A stretch of DNA of 64,000 bases from Candidatus Nanoarchaeia archaeon. Lineage in GTDB: Archaea > Nanobdellota > Nanobdellia > SCGC-AAA011-G17 > JACPNG01. The translations under genes and the position numbers were made by a program. This document shows positions 49,333 to 59,833 of the stretch, one piece after another; within the stretch, counting starts at the first letter, position 1; the number at the start of each line of letters is the position of its first letter. Location: the NCBI GenBank assembly GCA_028714095.1, contig JAQTMY010000001.1, positions 445,172 to 509,171 of the forward strand, in the 5' to 3' direction. Under the pieces are notes generated by a model. It saw nothing but the letters and a program-made list of their open reading frames with translations. It made no database searches and was not told the origin of the DNA.

Positions 49333-49502
49333 TAACCATCTTCCTCCTGGTATGAACCTCTTTTTTATTTAACCACTCAAAAGATTATATGGTGGTTTTA
49401 CACTCTGAGTTAATACAGTTTATGTTAAAACTAATAAAACTAGAGTATATAAACATTTTTATTTTTTAACGGCTATTTTAAAAATTTACTACTTTGAAAG
49501 TG

Positions 49503-51260
49503 TTATATTAGAGACTTATTTTGTTTAGTGTATATTCTCTTGACATCTTCGAGGGTATTTGCATTTTTTTCTGATTTGTCATATCTTATTCTAATGACTC
49601 TCGGGAACCTTAAAGCATACCCCGAATTATATGTTGGAGACCTTTGTATTTCTTCATAGTTAACCTCAACTACAAGTTTTGGTTTTATCTCAACAACCTG
49701 AGCTTTTTGTTTTAATATTAATGGTTTTAATAGTTTTGTAAGAGATTCAAACGTAAGTTCTGAATCTTTTTCTTTTATTCCTGTCCCAACCTTACCAATA
49801 TCTAGGAATTTTTCTCCTGATATGCATGAAAGAGTAAACGAACTGAATGCAGAAGTTCTTTTTCCTTCTCCCCATTGTGCTCCCGTTATAATTAAATCTA
49901 AAGGTTCTTTAACTGGTTTTAATTTTATCCATCCATTAACATGACGTCCGGGATTGTAATCTTTTTCTATCTGTTTTCCCATCAATCCTTCATTACCTGC
50001 TTTCAATGATTCTTTGTAAAATTTTTCAACCTCTTTTGGATTTTCTGTCAGCAAGGATTTTGTCAAAATTATTTTTAGTTTTTCCTCTTTTACCATCCTC
50101 TCAAGAATTTTTCTTCTTTCAAGCTGTCCAAGATTCATCAAATTTTTTCCATTTAGGTATAAAACATCAAAAACATTTATCTCCACTGGGAAATCCTTTG
50201 CCATTTTTTCAATATCATACTTTCTTTTAATTCTTTGAGAAACATACTGGAAGGGTCTGGGTCTTTTTGTTTTTGGATCATATCCCATTAGTTCTGTATC
50301 TAAAATATAAGAATCTCCTTTGACATTCTTTTCCAGGATAGGTATTAATTCTTTGAATTGATTAGTTACTTTTTCCAACCTCCTCGTGTATATTTCATAT
50401 TTGTTTTTTCCTAACTTGTGGATCTGGCCCCTGAATCCATCTAGCTTATATTCCCAGAGAATTTTTTTGCCTAATGCCTCATATGCCTCTGAGACTGATT
50501 CAACTTTTATTGCAAGCATAGGATTAATTGGCTTGGCCAAATTGATTTGTATTTTTTTTAAAGAATCAAGTTTATTGTCTTTCAGGGCAAGAGCCACCTC
50601 AGAAAAATCATTTGAAAGATTATAGGCATGTTGTATCTTATTCATAATCTCATTGTATTCCTCTCTTGAACAATTAAGAATTATTTCCTGCTTTTCTTTA
50701 TCGTAAGAAACTTTTTTTGGGAAAAATGCCCAAAGTAGAGAATCCCTTAACGTCCCTTCTGCAACTCCTACTCTTAAAACCTCTAATAAAGTTCTTGTTA
50801 TATATCTTGCTTCAAGAGGACTAGAATTAGAATATAATTCTGAAATTAACTGAACTTTTCTATTAACTGTCCCTGCTCCCTGCATCTCAGAAAGTTTGGA
50901 AATATTTTCAAAAACCTTGTTGACAGTAAGTTTTTTGCTGAATAATGTTTTTTGTTTATTTGTTTGGATTAATTCTTCTGCAACTAAACCAAGGTCTCCT
51001 TTCTTCCTCATCAAAGAATCTATTTTTTCCATTGATGTCCCGGTTGTTTGTGCCAAGGCTTTTATTGCAATCTTTGAGGAAACTCCTATTTTTCTTTCAT
51101 CATACACAGGAAAAACACTCCCATTAAGAAGATACATCACCTGTTTAAGTGATTCTTTTGGAGTTTTTTTAATCAGGTCTGATATGGTTTCTGTTTTCTC
51201 TAACCTTTTTGCTGTTTTTTCAAGATGGTCATAACATTTAGCCAACTCTATATAATCCAT
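49503..51260 (-). CDS. lig: ATP-dependent DNA ligase
   Basis: WEYKLDGFRGQIHKLG, VLDTELMGYDP-like, EGLMGKQIEKDYNPGRHVNGWIKLKP. Confidence 0.93.
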   Translation of the reverse strand: MDYIELAKCYDHLEKTAKRLEKTETISDLIKKTPKESLKQVMYLLNGSVFPVYDERKIGVSSKIAIKALAQTTGTSMEKIDSLMRKKGDLGLVAEELIQTNKQKTLFSKKLTVNKVFENISKLSEMQGAGTVNRKVQLISELYSNSSPLEARYITRTLLEVLRVGVAEGTLRDSLLWAFFPKKVSYDKEKQEIILNCSREEYNEIMNKIQHAYNLSNDFSEVALALKDNKLDSLKKIQINLAKPINPMLAIKVESVSEAYEALGKKILWEYKLDGFRGQIHKLGKNKYEIYTRRLEKVTNQFKELIPILEKNVKGDSYILDTELMGYDPKTKRPRPFQYVSQRIKRKYDIEKMAKDFPVEINVFDVLYLNGKNLMNLGQLERRKILERMVKEEKLKIILTKSLLTENPKEVEKFYKESLKAGNEGLMGKQIEKDYNPGRHVNGWIKLKPVKEPLDLIITGAQWGEGKRTSAFSSFTLSCISGEKFLDIGKVGTGIKEKDSELTFESLTKLLKPLILKQKAQVVEIKPKLVVEVNYEEIQRSPTYNSGYALRFPRVIRIRYDKSEKNANTLEDVKRIYTKQNKSLI

Positions 51261-51297
51261 AAAAGTTATAAATACCTCTTACATTTAAATTTTTTGT

Positions 51298-51951
51298 ATG
51301 GACCTAAAGAAAGCAATAACTGAAAGAAGATCTATAAGATCTTTTAAACTTAAGGACATTAAGCTAAAAGAAATCTATGAATGCTTAGATATTGCCAGAT
51401 TTGCTCCAAGTTCTGGGAATCTTCAAAACTGGAGAGTCATGATTGTTAATGATAAAGAAATTATAAAGAGACTAGCTGTTGCCTGTGTAAGGCAGAGATG
51501 GATTGCTGATGCCTCTGTTGTTCTTATTATATTAAGTGAACCAGATAATGTTAAGAAAGTATATGGAACGGCAGGAGAGCTTTACGCAATAGAAAATATT
51601 TCATTCTTTACCCAAAATTTAATTTTGTTATTGCATGAAAAAGGATTAGGCAGCTGTATCATCGGAAGTTTTGATAAAGTTACAGTTAAAAAACTGATAA
51701 AATGCCCTGATTATGTTGAACCTTTGTTTGTTCTTCCAGTCGGAATTTCAAATGAGATAGAAAAAAAGCCAGTAAGAGCTGAAGTGGAAGATTTTACATA
51801 CCATTATGCAGAAAGGTGGGGGCTTGCAAGAAAGTGGAGAGACAGAGACCCAACAATAGACACAGACATAACTAGGATAAAAGAAAGCCTGGATAAAAAA
51901 AGAAAAAGATTTTTTGAAAAGGTTTCTGAATTCTTTAAAAATAAAAAATAA
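51298..51951 (+). CDS. Nitroreductase family protein
   Basis: ERRSIRSFKLKDI..ARFAPSSGNLQNWRVMIV. Confidence 0.9.
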   Translation: MDLKKAITERRSIRSFKLKDIKLKEIYECLDIARFAPSSGNLQNWRVMIVNDKEIIKRLAVACVRQRWIADASVVLIILSEPDNVKKVYGTAGELYAIENISFFTQNLILLLHEKGLGSCIIGSFDKVTVKKLIKCPDYVEPLFVLPVGISNEIEKKPVRAEVEDFTYHYAERWGLARKWRDRDPTIDTDITRIKESLDKKRKRFFEKVSEFFKNKK

Positions 51952-52050
51952 TTATTTTCAAAAAAATAAAAAATGCTGATGCAAAATGCACCAGCAAGAT
52001 TTAGGTTAAGGGCAATAAAAACTTATAGGGGGATTTATGCCCTTAAATTA

Positions 52051-53121
52051 TTAATGTATGAGGTCAATCCCTAACTCATTAGTAAGGTGTTTTGCCTGTG
52101 AACTTGGTCTGCCTTTTACACTCTTACCTAATATATATGGTGAGTTTACCCCTGTAATTATAGTCATAACTCTCAATCTTCCTTTTAACTCCTTGCTAAT
52201 TCTTGCTCCCCATATTACGTTAGCATCCGCATCTAATGCTTCTGTTATCAGATTACCTACCTGGCTTACCTCATCAAGTGTTAAGTCATCTCCACCAGAT
52301 ATGTGTATTAAGGCTCCTGTTGCACCATCATAACTTACATCAAGTAATGGGTTAGTTAAAGCTCTTCTAACAGCCTCTTCTACCCTATGGCTTGAATCAG
52401 ATTCACCAATTCCGATTACAGAAACATCTCCATTTGCCATTATAGCTTTTACATCTGCATAATCAAGGTTAACCAACGATGGTACAGCAATTATTTCTAC
52501 AATACCTTTTATCATCGTACTCATTAATTCGTTGGCTACAGCAAAAGCCTGCTCAATTGGAAGGTTTCCAGCAATTTGTACTAATCTATTGTTATCGATA
52601 ACAATAACTGTGTCTGAAACCTCTCTTAATTGTTGTAATCCAAATTCAGCTTTATCAATTCTTGCTCTTTCAATATTGAATGGCATTGTAACAGTTCCAA
52701 TAACAATTGCTCCTGATTCCTTAGCTAATTGAGCTACTACTGGAGCACTCCCTGTTCCTGTTCCTCCACCCATTCCTGCACATATAAATACCATGTCAGA
52801 ACCCTTGGTTAATTCTCTTAATTCCTGTAAGGATTCTTTAGCAGCATCTCTTCCTACATTTGGATAACCCCCGGCTCCGAGTCCTTTTGTTAGATCTCTT
52901 CCGATAAGGATTTTTCTATCAGCTTCAACAATATCAAGATGTTGCTTGTCTGTGTTAAGGGCAGCGATTTCTGCTCCTTGGATGCCTTTTTTGAATAACC
53001 AGTTAGTAGTGTTACATCCTCCTCCACCACAACCTACAACTTTAATATTAGCCTGACCAACGCAGGATGTTTGCATTACGTCTTTTTTAGATTCGATTGC
53101 GCTTTGCACAATAAAGTCCAT
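52051..53121 (-). CDS. ftsZ: Cell division protein FtsZ
   Basis: [33 protein letters not shown] tubulin signature, [11 protein letters not shown]. Confidence 0.97.
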   Translation of the reverse strand: MDFIVQSAIESKKDVMQTSCVGQANIKVVGCGGGGCNTTNWLFKKGIQGAEIAALNTDKQHLDIVEADRKILIGRDLTKGLGAGGYPNVGRDAAKESLQELRELTKGSDMVFICAGMGGGTGTGSAPVVAQLAKESGAIVIGTVTMPFNIERARIDKAEFGLQQLREVSDTVIVIDNNRLVQIAGNLPIEQAFAVANELMSTMIKGIVEIIAVPSLVNLDYADVKAIMANGDVSVIGIGESDSSHRVEEAVRRALTNPLLDVSYDGATGALIHISGGDDLTLDEVSQVGNLITEALDADANVIWGARISKELKGRLRVMTIITGVNSPYILGKSVKGRPSSQAKHLTNELGIDLIH

Positions 53122-53273
53122 TTTTGTTTTCCCCCTTTTTTGTTTTTTTGTTGTTTACCCAAAACCGTAAAGTTTATATTTGAGTAATGTTTATCTTTCT
53201 CTTAGAAATAGTTTAACTCGCCCAAGTTGACTGTTTCAAACATACATAAATCCAAATAGGAACAATACACGCG

Positions 53274-53337
53274 AAGTTCCGAAATACGCCCGAATCAGCA
53301 TTTAACGCCCATTAAATCTGATCTCAATGAGGAACTT
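53274..53337 (-). other. Candidate structured RNA / 5' leader of ftsZ
   Basis: Outer stem AAGTTCC/GGAACTT; inner 11-bp hairpin ATCAGATTTAA-TGGGCG-TTAAAT-G-CTGAT (53294-53322). Confidence 0.4.
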
Positions 53338-53492
53338 TAATTCTTATTTTATTTAATAACCTTTCTAGATATTAATTTAGTATTTAAAGTTTTTTTATAA
53401 GTAATATATATTTTAGATAATATACATCTACAAAATATACTTTTAACAATATAAATAATTTTTAAGTTGCCAATCAAATTTACCTAATAATC

Positions 53493-54767
53493 ATGGCAAA
53501 AAAGTATAGCACTTTAGATAAAATTGAGGTGGATCTTAAAGATAATGTCTATCGGGGCATAGTTATGCCCAACTCAGACTCAAAAACCCTGTTTTTGAAA
53601 CTTGAGTCTGGATATAACCTCGGAATTTTAAGTAAGAATATTAAAAAAATTAAATTAATAAAAAAGGTGTCTAAGAATAAAACTCAGAGTTCTCATAAGA
53701 TTAAGCACAACAATAATCTTCCATTAATTTCTATTCTTCATACCGGAGGAACAATCGCATCAAAGGTTGATTATAACACCGGAGGAGTTATATCCAGATT
53801 TGAGCCAGAAGAATTGATTGGAATGTTTCCAGAGCTTGAAAAAATTGCAAACATCGAGAGCATTTTTATTTCAAACATTTTCTCTGAAAATTTAAGATTT
53901 AGGGATTACAAAAAACTGGCAGATGCAATTGAAAAAGAAATCAAAAAAGGAGTCAAGGGAATTATAATTGGGCATGGAACAGACACCTTACATTACACCT
54001 CAGCAGCTTTATCTTTTATGTTTGATCATCTGCCAATCCCGATTATTTTGGTTGGCTCCCAAAGATCTTCTGACAGAGGAAGTAGTGATGCTGCATTAAA
54101 TCTAATAAATGCTGCTTATTTTATTGCAAATACCCCATTTAAGGGGGTAGGGATTTGTATGCATAAAAATATCGAGGATGATTCTTGTTTGATATTGCCT
54201 CCTCTTAAAACAAGAAAATTGCACACATCCAGAAGAGATGCATTTAAGGTTGTTAATTCCAATCCAATAGCAGAAGTAAATTATTCAAAAAATAAATTTA
54301 TTATGTTTTCTAAATCAGAGAACGAACAAGGAACTTGGAAAGTTAAAGCCAAGTTTGAGGAAAAAGTTGGAATATTAAAAGTTTATCCAAATTTAAATTC
54401 AAAACAGATTGAAAGTTTTAAGGGTTACAAGGGATTGATTATAGAAGGAACTGGTTTAGGCCACATTTCTACCGATAATTCTCCTGAAAACAAAAAAATA
54501 TTCAATACCTTAAAAAAATTAAGCAAGAATTGTGTTATAGTCATGACCTCCCAATGTTTGTTTGGCAGAGTTAATTTGAATGTCTACTCTACGGGGAGGG
54601 ATTTGTTAAAAATCGGAATCATTCCTGGGGAAGATATGCTACCAGAAACAGCTTATATTAAACTTGCTTGGTTGTTGGGAAATTACAAAAAACAGGAAGT
54701 TAGGCAAATGATTTCTAAAAACCTAAAAGGAGAAATCAACAAGAGACTGGATTTAGAGTTCTTATAA
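53493..54767 (+). CDS. gatD: Glu-tRNA(Gln) amidotransferase subunit D
   Basis: ILHTGGTIASKVDYNTGGVIS, IIGHGTDTLHYT asparaginase-type motifs with N-terminal extension. Confidence 0.93.
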   Translation: MAKKYSTLDKIEVDLKDNVYRGIVMPNSDSKTLFLKLESGYNLGILSKNIKKIKLIKKVSKNKTQSSHKIKHNNNLPLISILHTGGTIASKVDYNTGGVISRFEPEELIGMFPELEKIANIESIFISNIFSENLRFRDYKKLADAIEKEIKKGVKGIIIGHGTDTLHYTSAALSFMFDHLPIPIILVGSQRSSDRGSSDAALNLINAAYFIANTPFKGVGICMHKNIEDDSCLILPPLKTRKLHTSRRDAFKVVNSNPIAEVNYSKNKFIMFSKSENEQGTWKVKAKFEEKVGILKVYPNLNSKQIESFKGYKGLIIEGTGLGHISTDNSPENKKIFNTLKKLSKNCVIVMTSQCLFGRVNLNVYSTGRDLLKIGIIPGEDMLPETAYIKLAWLLGNYKKQEVRQMISKNLKGEINKRLDLEFL

Positions 54768-54832
54768 AATCCCTAATCAACCATAGCCTAAAAAAGCAAA
54801 GAATATAAACCAAAATAATTTAGTTTCAATAA

Positions 54833-56245
54833 ATGATTAATTATAAAGAACTTGGATTTAAGGCAGGACTTGAGATTCACCAGCAGATTGAAGGTAGAAA
54901 ATTATTCTGTCATTGTCCTGCTCTGGTTAATGATGAAAATATTCCTAATATAAAATTTAAAAGAAAATTAAGGGCAATTGCGGGTGAAACCGGTGAAATC
55001 GATCAGGCAGCCAAGTTTGAGATGTCTAAGGATAAAGAAATAACTTACGAAGCTTGTTCTTCTTCTTCATGTCTTGTTGAGTATGATGAAGAACCGCCTC
55101 ATGAACTTAACAAAGAAGCTTTAGAAATTGCCTTGCAGATATCATTATTAATGAAATGTAAAATAGTTGATAGTATTCAGTTTATGAGAAAAACCGTTGT
55201 TGATGGGAGTAATGTTTCTGGATTTCAGAGAACTGCATTGGTTGGAACAGATGGATTTATTGAAACCTCAAAAGGCAAAGTAAAAATTGAAACCGTTTGT
55301 TTGGAAGAAGAAGCTGCTAAAAAAATAAAAGAAGAAAATAATTCCATAACTTATAGGTTAGATAGGTTGGGGGTTGGCCTTATTGAGATTGCAACCCATC
55401 CAGATATAAAAGATGCAGAACATGCAAAAGAAGTTGCTTCTATTATTGGAATGATATTGAGATCTACCGGAAAGGTAAAAAGAGGGATTGGTTCAATAAG
55501 GCAGGATGTAAACATAAGCATAAAAGGACATTCAAGAGTGGAAATTAAGGGCTTCCAGGATTTGAGGAATATCCCAAAAACAATTGAAAATGAGATTCAT
55601 AGGCAGAACAAAACCAAGGATGAATTACCCCATGTAAGAAAAGCCAATCCGGATTTTACAACAGAATATCTAAGACCAATGCCTGGTTCTTCAAGAATGT
55701 ACCCTGAAACAGACATTAATGTTATTGAAATTACCAAAGAATTTATTGATTCAATAAAACTTCCAGAACTAATCTCTGAAAAAACAATGAGCATTAAGGA
55801 AAAGTATAATATCAATGATAACCTTGCCCGTGAATTAATTAAAATGGGAATAGATTTTGAATCTTTTGTAAATGAATTTCCAAAAATAAAACCAGATTTT
55901 ATTGCCAATGTCTTGGTTGAGATGAAAAAAGACATTCAGACAAGGAATAAAAAAGAGGTCACGATGCAGATGATACAGAATGCGCTTTCTTATTACAATG
56001 AGGGAAAAATAGGGAAGGATGCTGTTTACGAAGTCCTTGTTGATTTTGTTTTAAAAGGAGATACAGACCTCTCCAAATATAAGCAAATTGATGAATCTGA
56101 AATTGAAAAATATATCAAGGAATTTATTTCCAAGAATAAGGCTCTTACCTTTGGTGCTTTGATGGGCGAGATAATGAATAAATACAAGGGAAAGATTGAT
56201 GGTAAAAAAGCCTCTGAATTATTGAAGAAATATCTTAAACCATAA
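54833..56245 (+). CDS. gatE: Glu-tRNA(Gln) amidotransferase subunit E (window shows GatB/YqeY-type C-terminus)
   Basis: GLEIHQQIEGRKLFCHCP, RQDVNISIKGHSRVEIKGFQDLRNIP, C-terminal YqeY-like domain; adjacent to gatD. Confidence 0.93.
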   Translation: MINYKELGFKAGLEIHQQIEGRKLFCHCPALVNDENIPNIKFKRKLRAIAGETGEIDQAAKFEMSKDKEITYEACSSSSCLVEYDEEPPHELNKEALEIALQISLLMKCKIVDSIQFMRKTVVDGSNVSGFQRTALVGTDGFIETSKGKVKIETVCLEEEAAKKIKEENNSITYRLDRLGVGLIEIATHPDIKDAEHAKEVASIIGMILRSTGKVKRGIGSIRQDVNISIKGHSRVEIKGFQDLRNIPKTIENEIHRQNKTKDELPHVRKANPDFTTEYLRPMPGSSRMYPETDINVIEITKEFIDSIKLPELISEKTMSIKEKYNINDNLARELIKMGIDFESFVNEFPKIKPDFIANVLVEMKKDIQTRNKKEVTMQMIQNALSYYNEGKIGKDAVYEVLVDFVLKGDTDLSKYKQIDESEIEKYIKEFISKNKALTFGALMGEIMNKYKGKIDGKKASELLKKYLKP

Positions 56246-56942
56246 GGGTTTTTCTGGTTTTGCTTTCCAAGACCCAGGCAGTTATAAACATATATTGAGG
56301 TAATGTTAAAGGCTTTGTGAATATTTTTACTTTGTTTTTTCTTACCGCTTCCAGTATTGAATCAACTTTGAGGTCAGCATCAATAATATTATAATTATTG
56401 CCTAACTGGAATTTCCAGTGTGCATCAGAATTTGCTAGTAATGTTCTTTTATTCTCCTTTGCAACTTTCTCTGCTTTTTTATTGAAAAAATTAATCTCTT
56501 TTATGTAGTTTGTTGAATATTCTAAAGCATCAAATAATTTTATGTTTTTAGTTAAATCTTTTCCAAGCCCCCAGGGATAAAACGGATGTGGAGCAATTAT
56601 TAATCCATTTTCGTCTCTTACTTTTTCAAGGTCATTAAAATTATTTATTTCTTTAAATTTATCATAATTCAGAATAAGAACCTCTTTTCCTTCAATGTGT
56701 TTTTCAACGCCCTTTATCAAAAGAATATTTTTCTTTTTTGCATAATCCTTAAATCTAAAATAAGTATTCATGGCATTATCATAGTTTTTTTTCACAAATA
56801 AACTGTTAATGGATGCATGCTCTGTTAAGGCCAGGACATTAAAGCCTTTCTTGGCCATATCCTTGATAAGCCATCCCGGGGTATACCTGCCCTCTTTCTT
56901 CTGGATATAATTGGTATGTATATGAAAATCTGCCTTGAGCAT
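56235..56942 (-). CDS. PHP domain metal-dependent phosphoesterase
   Basis: DFHIHTNY, ALTEHAS, APHPFYPWG, NSDAHW. Confidence 0.85.
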   Translation of the reverse strand: MLKADFHIHTNYIQKKEGRYTPGWLIKDMAKKGFNVLALTEHASINSLFVKKNYDNAMNTYFRFKDYAKKKNILLIKGVEKHIEGKEVLILNYDKFKEINNFNDLEKVRDENGLIIAPHPFYPWGLGKDLTKNIKLFDALEYSTNYIKEINFFNKKAEKVAKENKRTLLANSDAHWKFQLGNNYNIIDADLKVDSILEAVRKNKVKIFTKPLTLPQYMFITAWVLESKTRKTLMV

Positions 56943-57008
56943 AAAATTACTTAAATAAATCTTATTTATAAATTATTTTAAATTAAAAAAGAGAAAGGGG
57001 ATTAATAA

Positions 57009-57179
57009 TTAATCTTCCCACTTGCCCCCGTAATCATCAGACTCCTCGTCTTCTTTATCTAACTCTTCTTCTTCACCGCTTTCATCACTATCATCACTAT
57101 CATCACCATCCCAGTCTTCTTCCTCAAAATTATCTTCTTCGTCTTTCTTTTTTGCTTTAACTCTGAATTCTTCTGGCAT
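57009..57179 (-). CDS. 56-aa highly acidic protein (not in ORF track)
   Basis: GGGAGGTC SD then MPEEFRVKAKKKDEEDNFEEEDWDGDDSDDSDESGEEEELDKEDEESDDYGGKWED*. Confidence 0.6.
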   Translation of the reverse strand: MPEEFRVKAKKKDEEDNFEEEDWDGDDSDDSDESGEEEELDKEDEESDDYGGKWED

Positions 57180-57290
57180 TTTGACCTCCCGGTTTTTAAC
57201 TTTTTCTAGGAAAGGAGGAGTTTATAAATTTATCTATGCCACTAAAATAAAACTTATAAACTGTTAATAACCTACTTCTAACTGGAGGGA

Positions 57291-58382
57291 ATGATTATGG
57301 ATAAAATTTTTAATGATTTTGGACCTGAAAAAATACTTGAAATATACGACCCAAAAACCAAGATGAGGGGATTTGTGGTTATTGATAACACCAGAAGAGG
57401 GCCTGGGAAAGGAGGGGTTAGAATGACTCCTACAGTCTGCAGAGAAGAGGTTTTTAGACTGGCCAGGACAATGACCTTAAAATGTGCACTTGCAGATTTG
57501 CCTTTTGGAGGAGCCAAATCCGGAATAATAGCAGACCCTTCAAAACTTTCCAAAGAATCTAAAAGAGAGCTTGTAAAAGCTTATGCTAATGCAATAAAGG
57601 AAATATCTCCATCTATATATGTTTCTGCTCCAGACATGAATATGGCTGAAGAAGAGATGAGGATAATAGCTGAAATAGCTGGAAAAAAAGCTGTTACAGG
57701 CAAGCCAAAAGACCTTGGAGGATTACCCCATGAACTTGGAAGTACTGGTTTTGGTGTTGTTAAATCTGCCTTAGTCGCTCTAAATCATCTTAATCTAAAA
57801 CCTGAAGAAATTACTTTTGGAGTTGAAGGTTTTGGTAATGTTGGAAGCTTTGCAGCTAAGCATCTTGTTGAAGCAGGATCTAAATTAGTTGCTGTATCAG
57901 ATGCAAAAGGAATGATTTATGATAAAAATGGATTGGATTTTCATAAATTATGGAAAACTGTAAACGAGAAAAAATCAGTAATAGAAGCAGGAACTGGAAA
58001 GATTGGAAATAATAAAGATTTAATGTTCCAGGATTTTGATGTTTTGATTACAGCAGCAATCCCTGACATTATCACGATGGAGAATTATAACAGAGTTAAA
58101 GCCAAACTAATAGTTGAAGGGTCTAACCTTCCGATGACTGAACAAGTTGAAGCCAAGCTTCATGAAAAAGGTATTTTAGTAATACCTGATTTTCTTGCAA
58201 ATGCGGGGGGGGTTATTTCCAGTTACGTAGAATATATTGGTGGAACTGAAAAGGAGATGTTTAAAATAGTGGAAGAAAAAATCACAAAAAATACTAAAGA
58301 GATTCTTAAAAGAACAGATGAGCAAAACCATCCAAGAAAGGTGGCTATGGAATTAGCTAAAGAAAGAATTGAGAACGCTTAA
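57291..58382 (+). CDS. gdhA: Glutamate dehydrogenase (Glu/Leu/Phe/Val dehydrogenase family)
   Basis: GPGKGGVRMTPTV, ALADLPFGGAKSGI, VEGFGNVGSFAAK. Confidence 0.93.
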   Translation: MIMDKIFNDFGPEKILEIYDPKTKMRGFVVIDNTRRGPGKGGVRMTPTVCREEVFRLARTMTLKCALADLPFGGAKSGIIADPSKLSKESKRELVKAYANAIKEISPSIYVSAPDMNMAEEEMRIIAEIAGKKAVTGKPKDLGGLPHELGSTGFGVVKSALVALNHLNLKPEEITFGVEGFGNVGSFAAKHLVEAGSKLVAVSDAKGMIYDKNGLDFHKLWKTVNEKKSVIEAGTGKIGNNKDLMFQDFDVLITAAIPDIITMENYNRVKAKLIVEGSNLPMTEQVEAKLHEKGILVIPDFLANAGGVISSYVEYIGGTEKEMFKIVEEKITKNTKEILKRTDEQNHPRKVAMELAKERIENA

Positions 58383-58406
58383 ATAATTCTTCTTTTTTAT
58401 TATTTT

Positions 58407-59306
58407 ATGAATATTAAAAATAAATTTTTTTTAGCCCCGATGGCCGGGGTTAATGATATTGCATTCAGGTTATTATGCAGAAAATATGGTGCTGATATAG
58501 TCATGACTGAAATGATCAGTGTTAATGCTCTCTCCAGGAACAACAAGGCAACCTTGAAATTAGCTGAAACAGTAAAGGAAGAAAAGCCCATTGGAATTCA
58601 GTTGTTTGGGACAAGACTGGATGCATATAAAAAAAGCATAGATATCATTGAGGATAATTTCGATTTTATTGACATTAATCTTGGATGCCCTGCTCCAAAA
58701 GTAATGAAACAGGGTTCGGGCTCTGCCTTGTTGAAAAGGCCCACCAAGATCAAGGAACTTATTTCTTTTGTTGTTGAAAATTCCAAAAAGCCAATAAGTG
58801 GAAAAATAAGGATAGCAGATAATTCAAAAGATACAATAAAAACCGCCAAGATAGTTGAGGAGAGTAATGCGTCATTTCTTATAATCCATGGAAGGACAGT
58901 CAATCAGGGTTATAGTGGTAATATTAATTATGATGAAATAAAAAAGATAAAAGAAAATGTTTCTATCCCAGTAGTTGGCAACGGAGACATTAAAGACAGG
59001 GAAACTCTGGAAAAAATGAAACAAACAGGTGTAGATTCATTCATGGTTGGAAGAGCAGCAATAGGTAATCCTTTGATATTTACAGAGCTTAAAAAAAATA
59101 AAACTCTTGAGATAGATAAAAAGATAAAAGTTCTTTATGAGTATTATGAATTGGGTAAAAAAATAAATTGTTATGACTTTAACAGATTAAAATTCCTTAG
59201 TTTGGCTGTGATGAAAAATTTCCATGGGGCAACAGAATACAGGAGAAAAATTTCTTTATCTAAGAATTTTGAGGATTGGAATAAGATAATAAATCACTTC
59301 TCATAA
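58407..59306 (+). CDS. dus: tRNA-dihydrouridine synthase
   Basis: LAPMAGVNDIAFRLLCRKYGAD, NLGCPAPKVMKQGSGSALL, IIHGRTVNQGYSG. Confidence 0.93.
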   Translation: MNIKNKFFLAPMAGVNDIAFRLLCRKYGADIVMTEMISVNALSRNNKATLKLAETVKEEKPIGIQLFGTRLDAYKKSIDIIEDNFDFIDINLGCPAPKVMKQGSGSALLKRPTKIKELISFVVENSKKPISGKIRIADNSKDTIKTAKIVEESNASFLIIHGRTVNQGYSGNINYDEIKKIKENVSIPVVGNGDIKDRETLEKMKQTGVDSFMVGRAAIGNPLIFTELKKNKTLEIDKKIKVLYEYYELGKKINCYDFNRLKFLSLAVMKNFHGATEYRRKISLSKNFEDWNKIINHFS

Positions 59307-59560
59307 ATCTTGTCATGATGGTCAAAATCTTCAAAATAGATAATATTATCTTTTTCATCATATCTAAATACTAGAACAAAAGGGCCTATATGAACTCTCT
59401 TAAATTCATTGAGATCATATTTTAGATTTTTGTAATGAATTATATCTAAATCAAGAATTTGTTCAATTTTTTTCATTAGTAGCATATACGCTACTTTATC
59501 TTTCTTCTGTAATTTTTTGATCTTTCTTTGGAGAGGCTCACTAATTTTAAACTTTTTCAT
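59294..59560 (-). CDS. RelE/ParE-superfamily toxin-like protein
   Basis: FKISEPLQRKIKKLQKKDK..YKNLKYDLNEFKRVHIGPFVLVFRYDEKDNIIYFEDFDHHDKIYE. Confidence 0.75.
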   Translation of the reverse strand: MKKFKISEPLQRKIKKLQKKDKVAYMLLMKKIEQILDLDIIHYKNLKYDLNEFKRVHIGPFVLVFRYDEKDNIIYFEDFDHHDKIYEK

Positions 59561-59786
59561 GTTTTATAGTCTTCTTAAAATCCTCTAAACTTTCATAGGA
59601 AATGTACTTTCCTTTTCTAATCTTTTCAAGTTTTTTTAAATAGTCCTCTCTTACCTTCGGATTTTCTTCGACTATAGATTTCATGAAAAAATCTATTTGT
59701 TTACTCATACTATATCCATTTTCCTTACAGAAGCTAGAAAATGCCTTATAGGTTTCTTCTTCCACATTAAAAGTCTTAATTGCCAT
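59547..59786 (-). CDS. Cognate antitoxin-like protein
   Basis: IKTFNVEEETYKAFSSFCKENGYSMSKQIDFFMKSIV ribbon-helix-helix-like; overlaps toxin start. Confidence 0.7.
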   Translation of the reverse strand: MAIKTFNVEEETYKAFSSFCKENGYSMSKQIDFFMKSIVEENPKVREDYLKKLEKIRKGKYISYESLEDFKKTIKHEKV

Positions 59787-59793
59787 ATTATTT

Positions 59794-59809
59794 AATCTTA
59801 AATAAGATT
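59794..59809. promoter_or_regulatory. Palindrome AATCTTA-AA-TAAGATT, candidate TA operator
   Basis: Perfect 7-2-7 inverted repeat 8 bp upstream of antitoxin start. Confidence 0.5.
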
Positions 59810-59833
59810 ATTTAACTATTAATAAAGCTTTCG

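Noticed and set aside
49371-49397. AACCAC...GTGGTT inverted repeat upstream of the TrmB-like gene
   Set aside because: Short and widely spaced; could be an operator but weak without further copies.
57071-57113. Tandem TCATCACTA-type repeat
   Set aside because: Explained as the acidic (DDSDDSD) part of the small protein at 57009-57179, not a CRISPR or VNTR with clear function.
58205-58212. G8 homopolymer inside gdhA
   Set aside because: Reading frame is intact across it and matches the family; possible sequencing concern but no sign of disruption.
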